A stretch of DNA of 64,000 nt from Myrmaecium sp. VS I D KN 1. Lineage: Eukaryota; Ascomycota; Dothideomycetes; Valsariales; Valsariaceae. The notes under the pieces are model-generated. The model ran no database searches and was not told where the DNA came from. It saw only the letters and a list, made by a program, of their open reading frames with translations. The translations under genes were made by a program, and so were the position numbers. The stretch covers positions 458,884-522,883 of the forward strand of contig JADQAV010000032.1 of the NCBI GenBank assembly GCA_019775845.1, given 5' to 3'. Below, one piece after another: positions 8,554 through 20,302 of this stretch (its first letter is position 1; the number at the start of each line of letters is the position of its first letter).

Positions 8554-11500
8554 ATGGCCCGGCTCCGAAATCCCTTCGCCTTCACTCCGCTTCCTGTGAT
8601 CATCTTCACCATCGTCATCTATGCAGGCTTCTTAACACCCTTGCTGGTCACACATCTCACTGTGCCTCCGCCGCCTTCTAACCCTCCACAGGGCATTAAC
8701 CTCACCCAGGCGTGGGCAGATCTTCAGTACATCACGAATGGTTTTCACCCTTACAACAGCGCAAGAAACGATGATGTACGCGAATACCTCCTCTCACGAA
8801 TCCGCGAGATCCTCGATGGGAACAGAGTCCAGCACGGAACAGAAAATTTGGAAGGCGCGGCTGCCTCCTCTTTATACAGTTCACTACCGGAAGTCCCGGT
8901 CGTAGTCGTGGACGACCTGCAATCGAATATCACCTTCGCCGACCCACGATCAACGACGAGCGTGTATTTCGAAGGCACCAATATCATCGTCTTTATTCGC
9001 GGCTCTGAAGATGGCTATTTCCACAACGATTCTTCCAGTGCTGTAAAGGCGCCCTCTGGTGTCCTTGTCAATGCCCACTATGACAGCGTCAGTACCGGCT
9101 ATGGAGCCACGGACGATGGCATGGGAGTGGCGACAGTACTCCAACTGCTTTCACACTTCACTCGGTCCGATAAATGGCCCAAACGTGGGGTCGTGCTTCT
9201 GCTGAACAATGGCGAGGAAGACTATCTCAATGGAGCAAGGGCATTCGCACGGCACCCACTGTCACACTATACCCACACTTTCCTCAATCTTGAAGGCGCA
9301 GGAGCTGGGGGACGCGCAACTCTCTTTCGCAGCTCTGATGCTGAGATCACGAAGTTCTACAAAAACGCCAAGCATCCCTTTGGTACTATCATCAGCGGTG
9401 ATGCCTTCAAGCGTGGGGTGATTGCAAGTCAAACAGACTACGTAGTCTTCAACGGCCAACTAGGTCTTCGTGGCCTTGATGTTGCTTTCTTCGAGCCTCG
9501 CTCCAAGTACCACACCACCGACGATTCCGCCAGAGAGGCGTCGCTCAACTCCCTGTGGCACATGCTAGGTGCCAGCATTGATACTGTAGAAGGCCTCGCA
9601 TCTGACACAAGCTCTGAGTTCGAGGGGAACGACGAAGCCGGCGACCGCGTCGATGCAGGAAGAGGCGATCCTGCTGCATGGTGGGACATGTTTGGCCGCG
9701 GCTTTGCGCTTATTCGACTCCACACCCTGTTTGCCTTGTCTGTGACCTTCTTGGTCGTTACACCTATCCTCTTCATCGTCCTGACTGTGGCTTTGGTGAA
9801 GGCAGACAAATACTATCTATGGGCGAGGAAGAAGTACCTTCATTCTTCCGATGATGACGAGCCCGTTCATCTTGGGGGCTGGAAAGGGTTCTTCCGATTC
9901 CCTGTGGTGTTCGTGGTAGCCTCTGGCATGGTAGTTGGATTGTCATTCCTAGTTACCAAGGTCAATCCGTATATTGCGTACAGCAGCCCGTTTGCTGTGT
10001 GGAGGTAATTCATATCTGCACTTAGCAATACTGTATCCATCATGCTGACCTCGCTACTAGTATGATGCTCTCGGCATGGTTTGCAGTCGCCTGGTTCCTC
10101 CTCCGAGGTGCGGATGCCATGCGGCCGTCAGCGCTTACGCGCGCGTACACCCTAATCTGGATGTACAGCGGTGCCTATGCCCTCCTCATCATTGCCACCG
10201 TTGCGGTGCAGCGATATCAGCTTGGAAGCGCATACTTCCTCATAATCTACTTTGCATCAATCTTCACCGCCTTGCTAATCTCATTCGTCGAACTCTTCTT
10301 CCTTCCTAAAAAGTCAGCTTACGCGCAAAAGGTGGCAGAACCAGTCGAAGACTCCAGCAGTCGGCCTCTGACCGCAGCCACAAACAGCCAGTCGAATGAT
10401 ATCCAGGATGACGCCGAGCCGGAAGATGCCAATGAGACAACGTCACTTCTCCGTGGTGAGCGTACAACGTTCGCGAGATATGGCTCTCGCCGGCACTCTG
10501 CGAGTGACGAGCTATCCAGCACCGACCCGGAGCACTCCGCACTTCCGCCACGTTACGGGAATGAGCAACCCTGGAGCGGCTACCTTCCGAGCAGCTTATG
10601 GTTGCTCCAATTCATCGTCTTGGCTCCAATTACCCTTGTCATCATTGGCCAGATTGGCCTACTCGCCACTTCCGCTCTTGCCCAGACATTTGCCGACGGC
10701 AGTGGGGTTCTGACGGTCTATCTGACCATGTCCATTCTCACTATCTTGTTGCTGTCCCCTGTCGCACCAATCATGCATCGGTTCACGCATCACGTTCCGC
10801 TTTTTGTCTTCCTCATCTTCATTGGCACCCTCATCTACAACCTGGTGGCCTTCCCCTTCTCCGTCAACAATAAACTTAAAGTAAAATTCGTCCAGAAAGT
10901 GAACTGCACCACAGGCACCAACGAGGTCTCGCTCACAGGTCTCAATGAGTATGTGCAGGAGATCATTGGTCAATTGCCAAGTACCGCTGGCCAGCGTATT
11001 CGGTGCCACGAGCCTGAGCTTGCTACACATGAAGGCCTGATTCAGTGCGCTTGGCAGGGACTGCCACCCAGGGTCGTCCCAATCGAGGAGCCTCCACACA
11101 CTGTCACTATAACGACAACGGCGTCGCCAAAAGCAACGAGCACAGGTTCCAGCTCGAGAAGATCGGCGACTTCGTCGAGCAGTCACACGCGGAGCAGTAG
11201 TACATCGAGAAGCACTTCGAGCAAGAAGAAGAACCCGTTTCCTTCACTCTCTCTATCTGCACCCACTACTAGCACTTCACTTCTCCCGAAACCTCCTACT
11301 CCAACCACGACGCTCCTCCCGAAACCACCTACTTCAACCACAACGCTTCTCCCGAAACCCCCTACTTCAACCACGACGCTTCTTCCCAAACCCCCTACTT
11401 CAACTACACATTTTCTTCCTCCTTCTCCAACATCTTCTACTACACTTCTCCCCAAGCCTCCATCCTCATCAACATCTACGACATCTCTCCTTCCTCCATC

Positions 11501-12050
11501 TCCTGAGCCAACAACATCCCTGATCCCGCCCCAATTGCGCCTCCCAGCGCCAGACGCTAGCCTCAACCTGACGTTCCTCTCCCTTACGCCCGAGGAAGAA
11601 GCGAGCTACACAAACAGCTGGTTCCACTTCAATGTCTCGTTAACCAGCAACAACAGCGCCAGCTTCAGCATCAAGCCAGACAAATCTACCCGAGCCTGCC
11701 GGATCCTCTTCGACCGCCCAATCACCAAGTTGCAGGTCGTAGGTGGTGCGGAGGACCGGAGGTTCCCCAAGCTTGGAAACGAGGGAAGCAAGGAAGTCCG
11801 GTTGTGGAGCAGGGTCTGGGGAAGAGGTTGGGAAGTGGATGTCGAGTGGGAGGAAGAGCATCGCCGTGAATTTGACACACATGAGGGGGACACGAAGCTG
11901 ACGGGGCATGTGGTTTGCCTATGGAGTGACGCGAATGACCCAAGCAAGATCCCAGCGTTGCAGGAGGTGTGGCGGTTCATGCCTCGTTGGGCGACGGTCA
12001 CGAAGCTTGGGGATGGGCTGGTGGAGGGGTGGAAGGAATTCTCGCTGTAA
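8554..12050 (+). CDS. PFF1: Vacuolar membrane protease, M28 family (PFF1)
   Basis: Two exons, 8554-10004 and 10061-12050, joined through a 56-bp intron (GTAATT...CTACTAG, branch-like GCTGAC). The junction gives FAVWSMMLSAW, and the protein has 1146 residues. A membrane anchor lies at about residues 12-33. The zinc peptidase domain shows HYDSVSTGYGATDDG (His about 175, Asp about 187), the catalytic pair NNGEED (Glu about 221/222) and SKYHTTDD (His about 320), so both metal sites look complete. Several transmembrane helices follow the peptidase domain, as in the vacuolar orthologues. The lumenal C-terminal half contains an 11-residue TLLPKPPTSTT repeat and is followed by a beta-rich tail. The protein is longer than the roughly 960-1000 residues usual for the family, mainly because of this insert. 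It presumably degrades peptides in the vacuole. Confidence 0.93.
11279..11410 (+). repeat. 33-bp tandem repeat encoding LLPKPPTSTTT in PFF1
   Basis: About four near-identical 33-nt units encode Thr/Pro/Lys-rich 11-mers, with degenerate copies (TTHFLPPSPTSS, TTSLLPPSPEP) continuing to about 11520. Unit length is a multiple of three, so copy-number change would not shift the frame. The segment lies in the lumenal domain and would be O-glycosylated in a fungal vacuolar protein. Confidence 0.85.
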
Positions 12051-12356
12051 ATTTGTGGATAGGCTCGCAAGCTGGAGGCGTTTCGGGGTTGTCTTTTTCT
12101 TTAGCGTGTACCATATAGTCATCATGCATATACGCAGGCATTGTAGCTTCACATCAAAATTGTTGATACTCTTCTTTCCGCTCTCTTAATTGCTTGGTAG
12201 ACACAAGAAAAACGTTTTGCTTCCTTTGACCCCTTTTTAGCGTCCCTCCACGCCTTGAGTGATGATGCATGTGAAAAGACAATGCGGATGAAAGACCGCG
12301 TATAAACACGAGGGAGATCAAGTCATCTTACAGCGCAACAATAGGGAAAAGACACT
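12051..12356. other. Convergent 3' intergenic spacer
   Basis: About 0.3 kb between the stops of PFF1 (+) and KRI1 (-). It holds only 3' UTR-like, T- and A-rich sequence. No gene is seen. Confidence 0.6.
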
Positions 12357-14439
12357 TTACGCCTCAAACTTCGACCCCTCCTTCTTCTTCTTACTCCGCC
12401 TCTTCTTCTTCCGCCCTCCCTCTTCCCCTCGGATATCCACCCCAGCATCTCCCCTAACCTCCGGCTCCGACTCCCTCTTCCGCTTACCTCCCCTCTCCTC
12501 GGGGACCTCTTCACCGATCAACCGCTCGAACCCACCCTGCGGCTCCTCCTCCGTGCCGAAGGTCTCCCGCCGCCACTCCCGCACCCTCGCCTTCTTGCCC
12601 AGCTTCTTCCGGTCCTTCTTCTTCTTCTCCGGATCGCGGAAGGCGGCCAGCTTCTTCAGGCCGGCGAACTGGTTCAGCTGGGCGTCGGTGGCGAGGAGGA
12701 TGTCGCGCGGGGTGAGGCCGAAGGTGGTCGGGGACGTTTCGCGGTAGCGGAAGCCGGCCGTCTTGCTGGTGACGGGGGCGGTCACGTCGAGCGGCAGCGT
12801 GGCGTCGACCAGGGATTCGATCAACCGGCGGTCCTTCTTGGCTTGCTTCTTGGCTTCCGCCTTCTCGGCCAGCCGCGCTTTTTTGCTGTGCTTCTTCTTG
12901 CTCTTGCTGCTGGCGTTATTGGCCTCGTCGTCGGTGTCGAGGTCCATGTCTTCCGCGGCCTCGGCGGCGGGCTCCACGTCTGAAAGGCTGATGGGCGGCT
13001 TCGCCTCGTCGTCTTCGAAGTCCGGAACGAGGTCTTTGATGTCGATGTCGTCGTCCCAGGTCGGCTTCTTCGGCTTGCGCTTCTTCTTGTCTTTCTTGTC
13101 CTCGCCTTCCTCATCACTCTCGTCTTCCGAGCCCAGATCGGCATCGGTGGCGGTATAATAGCTGTCCCCGAACCTCTTCTTCATCTCCTCGTCCCAGGCC
13201 TTTTCATCATCCCAATCCTTCTCCAGCACATCCATCCACTCCTCCATCTTGAATTCCTTCCCGCTCACTCCCGCCGCCTCCCGGATCCTCTTCACCTTCT
13301 CCTCCATCTGCTCGATGCGCAGCTTCCGCAAGCGGTTCTTCTCTTCCTCCCGCTGTGCCTTCTCCGCCTCCTTCTTTGCGCGCTTCGCCTCGCGCGCCTT
13401 CTTCCGGCTGCTCATCTCCTCTCGTCGCACGCTGTACTTTGCCGCGGCGTCACGCGCATGCGTCATGAGTTTCTCGTTCGCGCGCTCGGGGTCCTCGAAG
13501 CGCAGGTTGTACGCCTCCTCGAACTCATCCGCCCGCTTGTCTTCTTCGTCATCGTCCTCTTCCAGAGCTGCAAAGCCGGGGCCGGGCATGGCCCATGCTC
13601 GGGAGGCCATGAAGTTGGAGAGGAAGGTCTCCGGATCCTTGTCGGCCTCTGCTACATCCTGCTCGGTGATCTTGGGGCGAGGAGCAGAGGAGTTCTCGGC
13701 TTTAGACTTGCGCACGAGGAAGCCGTCATCTTCGTCATCGTCGCTGGAGGCTTCTTTGACCTCTGCCTCGGCGGCTTCATGCATCGAGCGCACAATGTCG
13801 CGCTTGAGGTCCTCTTGTTCCTGAGCGTAGGTCTTGGGCGCATCTTCATCGTCCTCGGCGGTGAACTTGCCCGAGAGCAGGTTTTGAGTGTGGTAGTCCT
13901 TCAGCGTCATCGGCTTATGCTTTTCCTCCGTGCCTTTGGCAGTCTCTGCGCCTTCCTCTTCGATCGCGGAGTAGAATTTCACGTTCGGATCGTATACACG
14001 GGGGTCCTTGTTGCGAATCGCTTGCAAGGTGGCTTGGATTTCGGCGTCGAGGGCTTCAGTGACGAGCTCGGCGACATCATCCTCGGAGACATCATCTTCA
14101 CTGTCGCTCTCGGACTCTTCCGCTTCGTCTTCCTCGGCGGTGGGAATCTTGCCTTTGCCGTACTTTTCTTCAACTAGGAGGCTGTTAGAATGGATAATGC
14201 TTGGCAGAAGTATAATTCATACGTCGGTGAAGCTCTGCGCGCTTTTGGTTGTGCTCGAATCGCTTCGCATATTCATCGTTTATCTTGAGTTCAACCTCGC
14301 TGGAATCGGAACTCTCGTCGTCGCTGTCGTCAAGAAGTTTCGCCCGTTTGGCAGGACGGTCTGCCTGCTCCGAAGCGGCGCCATTAGCGACCGAATCGGC
14401 CCTTGACTTGACCTTGTACGGTTCCCGTGTCCTCGCCAT
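12357..14439 (-). CDS. KRI1: KRI1, ribosome biogenesis (40S) factor
   Basis: Exons 14439-14223 and 14173-12357, intron 49 bp (GTATGA...CCTAG). The junction restores KRAELHRLEEKYGKGK, a conserved block of the family, which fixes the splice. The 677-residue product is very rich in Lys, Glu and Asp. The N-terminal part has the NDEYAKRFEHNQKR helix. The Kri1 region starts near residue 120 with NKDPRVYDPNVKFY. The C-terminal Kri1 block near 545-615 contains GFRYRETSPTTFGLTPRDILLATDAQLN followed by Lys-rich helices. The tail carries nuclear-localisation-like KKKRRSKKKK. In yeast the protein is nucleolar, partners Krr1 and is needed for 18S rRNA processing. The start ATG (MARTREPYK) is preferred over an in-frame upstream ATG at 14499. 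It shares a short promoter with the divergent SIP3-like gene. Confidence 0.95.
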
Positions 14440-14496
14440 GGTGCTGTGCAGAACTTGTGTAGCTGCCTGTCTGGTGGTGGCAGAGGCTGGCGGCTC

Positions 14497-14510
14497 CAAA
14501 AATTATTGAA
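14497..14510. promoter_or_regulatory. RRPE-like element (AAAAATTATT) upstream of KRI1
   Basis: The plus strand reads CCAAAAATTATTGA about 60 bp upstream of the KRI1 ATG. The yeast RRPE, bound by Stb3 at ribosome-biogenesis genes, has an AAAAATTTT core. This site matches AAAAATT and then diverges. A single A/T-rich match may be chance. Confidence 0.3.
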
Positions 14511-14561
14511 CCAGGCACGCCAGGGCTCAAAGGCGGTGAGGTCGGAGCGGAGAAATCCGTC

Positions 14562-14576
14562 GGGGTTAGGGGTTAG
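14562..14576. promoter_or_regulatory. Two telobox-like repeats (GGGTTAGGGGTTAG)
   Basis: Two TTAG units spaced by four G residues form a TTAGGGG-type tandem about 125 bp upstream of KRI1 and 190 bp upstream of the SIP3-like gene. Telomere-repeat motifs inside promoters are bound by Tbf1/Teb1-type Myb factors in fungi and mark ribosomal and snoRNA genes. Function here is inferred from sequence and position only. Confidence 0.45.
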
Positions 14577-14765
14577 AGACCCGTGCACGCCCCCTGCCAA
14601 TGACAACACCGGCGGTTTTGGCGCGCAGGCAAGTGCGATACTATCCCAAGCCGTGAACACCTCCGTCTTTCTCTCGATGTACCGTTTTCGCGGATGAATA
14701 CATCTCCCTGAGCTGGCACGCTCCAATGCTTCTAAATCACCTCTAAATTCCCTAACGGACTCACA

Positions 14766-17700
14766 ATGGCGGATGAGCCACAGCAGCGGCCCCAGCTGCC
14801 AGCACTCGCACCGGTTGCGAAGCCGCTGAGCTTGATGTACGTTCCTGCTATCACCATCCCTTTCCTAAGTCGTAGCTCATGTTGCTCCCAATAGCCCTGT
14901 GATCCTCAAGGAAGCCGCCCTTGACAGTCCTACATTCCGCGCCAGCGCCATCCATTTCTCTGAACAGCTTGATCTTGTCGAAAAATGGCTGGAAAACTAC
15001 GTCAAGTCCGCTACCAAGCTTTCACAAGAAGTTCGCGACCTCGAGAACATTGTCAACGCCTATGTCAACAGCATAACTCCGCCTCCGCAGGTTTCGGAAG
15101 CCATCCTTGACCATGACTATACCATTTTGGCGTTAAAGAGATGCGCAGAGGGCGCAAAGGAATTCTGGTCATTCAATTTGCGAGGCATGAGGAAGACGGA
15201 ATCCCATGTTCTAGAGCCGATAAAAGCTTTCCTGCATGGGGACCTGCGAGCGTTGAAGGTGCGGTGAACTGGGGACTACGACAAGACAGTCGCTGACTTT
15301 CGATTGCAGGAAGCGCGTAAAACCCTTGATCAATGCCAGAAGACTTACGACTCTCTCGTGTCTCGATATGCCGGCCAAGCGAAAACGAAAGAGCCCTCGT
15401 CGCTTCGCGAAGACGCCTTCCAGCTACATGAAGCTCGGAAAGCATACCTCAAAGCATCCATGGATTTCAGCACCATGGCACCACAAGTACGGACTACTCT
15501 GGACAAGCTTCTGGTCAAAGTCTTTGCAGAACAATGGAGAGAGATGAAGAACTCAAGGGAGTTGACATCTGGCACCTTTGCCAGGCATAATCCGGAGATG
15601 GAGCGTGTGCGAGGATGGAGTCGGGAAATGGAGAATGGAGAAAGGGCATTCAAGCGCGAACTGCAGCTTGCCAGGAAGCAAGTCGAAGAGAGCGCGGAGT
15701 TTGCGATTCGCCCATCTCGCGAGCTTGATGATTACGCTACATCCACCGTTCCGTATCTCGGCTCCCATTCAACAGGCAATCTGGTGCCTCCTGAGACCCC
15801 TGGCATTCAGAAGGCGGAGAAGCAAGGATGGTTGTATCAGCGCACAGTGACGGGGAAACCAGCAAGGACAGTATGGGTGCGACGGTGGTTTTTCGTCAAG
15901 AATGGGATCTTTGGGTGGCTAATTCCTGGCCCTCGTTCTGGTGGTGTCGAGGAATCCGAGAAAATCGGCGTCCTGCTGTGCAATATCCGACCTGCCGTTC
16001 AGGAAGAACGCCGTTTCTGTTTCGAAGTCAAAACGAAGGATACAACCATCACTCTCCAAGCTGAAACGCAGAATGAACTTATGGAATGGATATCTTCCTT
16101 TGACGTGGCTAAGCGCAAGGCTTTGGAAGATCCCGCCAGCACCGACAATAATGGTATGGCTTCTGTGGATGCAGCATTTGCGATCAGCCCCCCAATCGCT
16201 CCGGAATTCGCAGCTAAGAGTAGCGACGGTCATTCGACGCACTTGAGCGACGATACGAGTGGTATCGAACGTAGTGAGACACTGCCTGTACTCGGTGGCG
16301 AGTTTGGAGGCCTTGCAGCGCGCGCCAGTTTCGACGTTAGGCGCGATACCAAGGATAAGGATGGCGAGAGTAGTGGCCGGGACCATGCTGCGAGGATCAT
16401 CCAAAAACTGGACCTGCACCGCAAGGCCACGGCAACGCCTCAGCTCTCAAGTAATCAACAGCCTGCTCCGGGCGGTGGCATTGCCAGTCTCATATCGACA
16501 AGTTTAGCATCGGCAGGAAGCATTATGCCGGTTGGGGCTATCGGGCCTCAGACATTACCGGCTCCTGACGGTCGCCTTGCAGTCAACAATGGCCTCCCGA
16601 GTAGTACTTTGGCACCCTCGACTCTTGCTAATCCTCCTGCGCCTACCAATCTCAGTAAAACTGCTGTCATTGTAAGCAGTGAGCGCGGTATAGGTCTGGG
16701 CCGATCGGATGGCGGCATGCCCAGTGGCATTTTAGCCAACCTCTGGGGATCAGCCAATTGGGGCTACGTTAACCGTCTGGAAAGGGGTGAGGTCAAGCCT
16801 GCTCACTCCCACCACGATCGGAGTATATCTCAGCCCCCGAGTCCTACCGTTGCTGCAGAGATCGCAGATGCTGCATTGGTTTCTCCTGCTGTCATCCCTC
16901 CGCTGCCCAGAGAGTCTTCTCCCTCCGGCGCTACTCATCGCAAAACGATCAGCTTAGGCTCCGAGAAACCAACCCGAACCCTTCCAAGGCCGCCGGCACT
17001 GATTACCACCGGTACCGACGACGGCTTCCCTAGCTCGTACCCCCTTCCGCTACGTGCTCAGGATGCGCAGTTCCGAGTCTTATTCCCTAATGTTCCGCAT
17101 AGCGAGAAGGTGGTACTCGTCTTCCGCGCCGTGTGGAATCCCACCGAACAACAAGAATTTCCCGGCCGCACTTATGTCACCGAAAGAAATGTTTTCTTCT
17201 ACTCTAATCACCTAGGGCTCATCCTCATCACCGGTATAAGCCTCTCCACTGTCGAAGAAGTCACTGCCGCGCCTGGCCGCGACTGCGACTTCCTCTTTCT
17301 TCACTTCAAAGATGGTGCCCGACAGGACGGTTACACCCGCATAACCATCAAGACCTTCCTTGAGCCTCTCCGCCTCCTGCAACGGCGCCTTGACTATCTG
17401 GTCCGCAACTGTAACTCTCCGGCCCCAGCACCTATCGAAGAGGTCATCAATACCCTCCTCCGCTTCGAGACAGACGAGGCTTCTATCTCCCCCTCCGCCG
17501 AATCTTGGGAAGACATCGACGTTCACACTCCCATCGACGGTAGCAATGGCTGGGGTGCCAGTGGTGGTACCAGTGGCGGCGCCAGCGGCAACGAGAGAGA
17601 TGTTCGGACTCGGCTCCGGATTGACGGAAGTTTGCAAACTCACAGCCATCACCTGGGCGTGCCCCAGCATAAGCACAACGCCACCAAGTTCAAGCTCCCA

Positions 17701-19116
17701 TCACAACCGGTCCTCTACACCCCGCCCGGCATGACCGACTTGCCTGTCGAACAAGAGTTCAACATCTCCGCGAAAGCGCTCTTCCACGTGCTCTTCGGTG
17801 ACAAATCGGCGGTCTTCCAGCTTCTCTATCGCGACCGCAATGCCACGCACGTCACCCAGACCCCGTGGAGTGCTGTCACAGACGGGAGCGTGAGCCGCAC
17901 ACGGCAATTTCTGTACGAGATCGCCTCCGGGCCGCGGGCCGGGGAGAAAGTCACAGAATCCCAGACCATCGACGTGCTGACGGATCACCTGTGCTACGAG
18001 GTCAGCGACCGCAAGCACGCGCCCTACCTACCGTTCGACAGCGCGTTCGTCTTGCTCAGCAAGATCGTCGTCACCCACGCGGCGAAGGGCAAGTGCAAGC
18101 TTAGCATCCACACCAAGGTCGAGTGGCTGCCGGACGGCACTGCGGGCGTTACCTTCCCCAAGACGGCGTTCCTCAAAAACCTGCTCGAGGCTCGCGCCCT
18201 GAACGATCTGAGGCTTGCTGCGTTAGACCTTGCGGATGTGGCGGCGACCCAGGCGAAGAAGCTTGGCACGGCGAGTCGGACGCGCAAGGCGCTGCAGATC
18301 TTCGGTCCGGTGGGGCAGAGTGCGGCGGCGGTGGTGTTTGAGCCGAAAGAGCTGCCGGCTGTCTTGGGCGATGTTATGAGGTTCCGGGTGAAGCCTGCGA
18401 CGAGGGGGGAGCTGGTGTTGGAGCATCTGACCGCGCGGATTGTGGCGTGGGGTTGGGCGGTGTTGGGGACGGTGGCGAGCGGGATGAAGGCCGGTTGGGA
18501 TTGGGTTGCGGGGCTGGTAACTGCGCACCGGGTGCTGGTCGGGTTGTTGGTGGTGAGCGCGGTGTGGAATGGGTGGTTTGTGGAGAGGGAGACGTGGGGA
18601 TGGTGGAGGGAGAGGAGGGCGAAGGGATTCTTGAAGGATGTGGTCGGTTTGGGGGATGAGGTGAGATTGGTGAGGGGAGTGCAGTGTTTGGATCTCGAGG
18701 AGAGCATGCTCAATGTTACGGCGGCTCCTGCTTCAGGCATGCCGGAGTTGTGGGTTGGCAATGAGACGGGGTCCGGGGCTCACAATCGTTGCCGGAGGAC
18801 GTATGTGGAGCTGGTGAAGGAAGGGGAAGAGGGGCTCGAGGTCAGTGTACCGAGGCAGAGGTTGGAGGGGTATCGGCATGATCTGCTGGTGGCACTGCGG
18901 GTGGTGAACAAGGTGGAGCAAGAGCTGGCGCAGGCGGAGTATGAGCGGTGGCTCTGGCGCGAGGCCGGACGGTGTCGGGAGATGCGCCGGCTGCTCATGG
19001 AGGAAGATGTGGTGGAAGAGGAAGACGACGAGGTCAAAGATTGGTTGGAGGGGTATTGCGGAGACTGTGAGGGCGAGGCTGGAAGGGTGGGTTTGGTGGG
19101 TATTGGCGGGCGTTGA
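14766..19116 (+). CDS. SIP3: SIP3/LAM-family protein: BAR, PH and VASt domains, membrane anchored
   Basis: Exons 14766-14836, 14895-15258 and 15310-19116 give 1413 residues. Junctions restore SLIPVILKEAALDSPTFRAS and RALKEARKTLDQ. A BAR-like helical domain covers about residues 25-290 (FSEQLDLVEKWLENY, ARKAYLKASMDFS). The PH domain is near 312-415 (QGWLYQRTVTG...VRRWFFVKNGIFGWL). After a disordered linker, a GRAM-like block near 730-835 contains FPGRTYVTERNVFFYSNHLG. A VASt/StARkin sterol-binding domain near 950-1130 contains VEQEFNISAKALFHVLFGD and QTIDVLTDHLCYEV. A hydrophobic helix near 1210-1232 (HRVLVGLLVVSAVWNGWF) anchors it. This is the architecture of yeast Sip3/Ysp1 (Lam2/Lam3-group), which act at ER-plasma membrane contacts in retrograde sterol transport. 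The second donor is GTGCGG, slightly weak. Confidence 0.92.
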
Positions 19117-20302
19117 AACGGGAAGAAGGATGGACATACCCCCTTTCACATTGTGGCTTTAGGTACGTGGGAGTATTTGGACATTCTTTTTTCTTTGCTT
19201 TCGGGATGATGAATAGACAATCGATGTGATCAGGACGAAAGAGGCTATGAGGCGTATCATATTGTACACTACACTAGACATGTATATATTTACTTCCAAA
19301 ATGTTGTGGATTTCACGCAGTCTTTCTCTCATTTTCTGGCCTAATTTGCGGAGTAGTGAACGCAGACAAGTTCATCTGGGTGAGATGATAGATGGTAACG
19401 CTTTGGTACGCAGGCTTGACAGTATACGGCGCAGCTCTGGTTCATAGGTTGTGATGATAGCTTGAGGCATCTCGCGATTGATGCAATACGAACAAGGCAA
19501 GCTGCGGAGAACCAAGGCAGATTTGGGTGTCAGGCTGCTGACCGCTTGTGATCTGACGAGCATCACCTCAGCCGATTCTGCACCCACCTCGTGTTACTCG
19601 AAGATCTCACCGGGCGTACGCATGCTGAGCCCTGCTTCCTTGGTGCCACGCGGTTTGCAAAAGAAAAGCGTCCGTACAGTAACCGGTAATTTGAATAATC
19701 AAGCTCTAGAGTAACTAGAAAAATCCGAAGAAAATATATATAATCAGATTTAGCTATTATTTTATTAATATTATAGAAAGTATTAAAATTTTGAGCGTTT
19801 CGTGGAGAAAATAATAAAGTATTTCTATAAGATACTATGGGTTTTCGCGCTCTATGGACGCCTTTTTTTGCAAAGGGCGTGGGTGCTTACCAGGCTGCGG
19901 CGGGCAGAACTGTGTGATTGCGGCTGTGCATCAGCGCGCCGTTGGCGGCGGCTATGCATCTGAGCAATGGTGGAGAGCAAAAGGGAAGCATTCCAAATCA
20001 TTATCAATTCAGTCAAAAAGAATATCACAATAGGACATAGAATCAGGACCATACGGTTTCATATACTCGGAAGAGCCCGAGAGCCCAATTCAGGAGTACT
20101 ATGTAGTAGAGAGTTGGAGCGGATTTGAGGACGGCAGCTCCGCACCGGAGATGGATCGGGGGAATAAAGATACTGAGATGATCGCTGGTGTTGATGGCGC
20201 TGATGTCACCAGCCTGTCTCCCTCTTCGGGAATAGTGCGATTTCAAGTCGCGCTCGACTTCGGGGCTGTCAACCGCAAACAGTACCGACAATAACATTCA
20301 CG
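19117..20302. other. Intergenic region with short AT-rich block
   Basis: About 1.2 kb between two plus-strand genes. It contains the AT-rich island at about 19690-19850 and the promoter of the TBC gene. No open frame here looks like a real gene. Confidence 0.55.
19685..19850. repeat. AT-rich island, possible RIP-degenerated sequence
   Basis: A sharply bounded stretch of roughly 165 bp composed mainly of A and T (TATATATAATCAG, TTATTTTATTAATATTATAG) sits in a GC-rich neighbourhood. TpA dinucleotides are frequent, as expected after repeat-induced point mutation. No coding or terminal-repeat structure is visible. Confidence 0.45.

Larger units (their letters stand above)
14440..14765. promoter_or_regulatory. 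Compact divergent promoter between KRI1 and SIP3-like gene
   Basis: Only 326 bp separate the two start codons. The interval contains an RRPE-like element near KRI1 and two telobox-like repeats near its middle (listed separately). Both genes must draw their core promoters from this segment. Confidence 0.7.
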
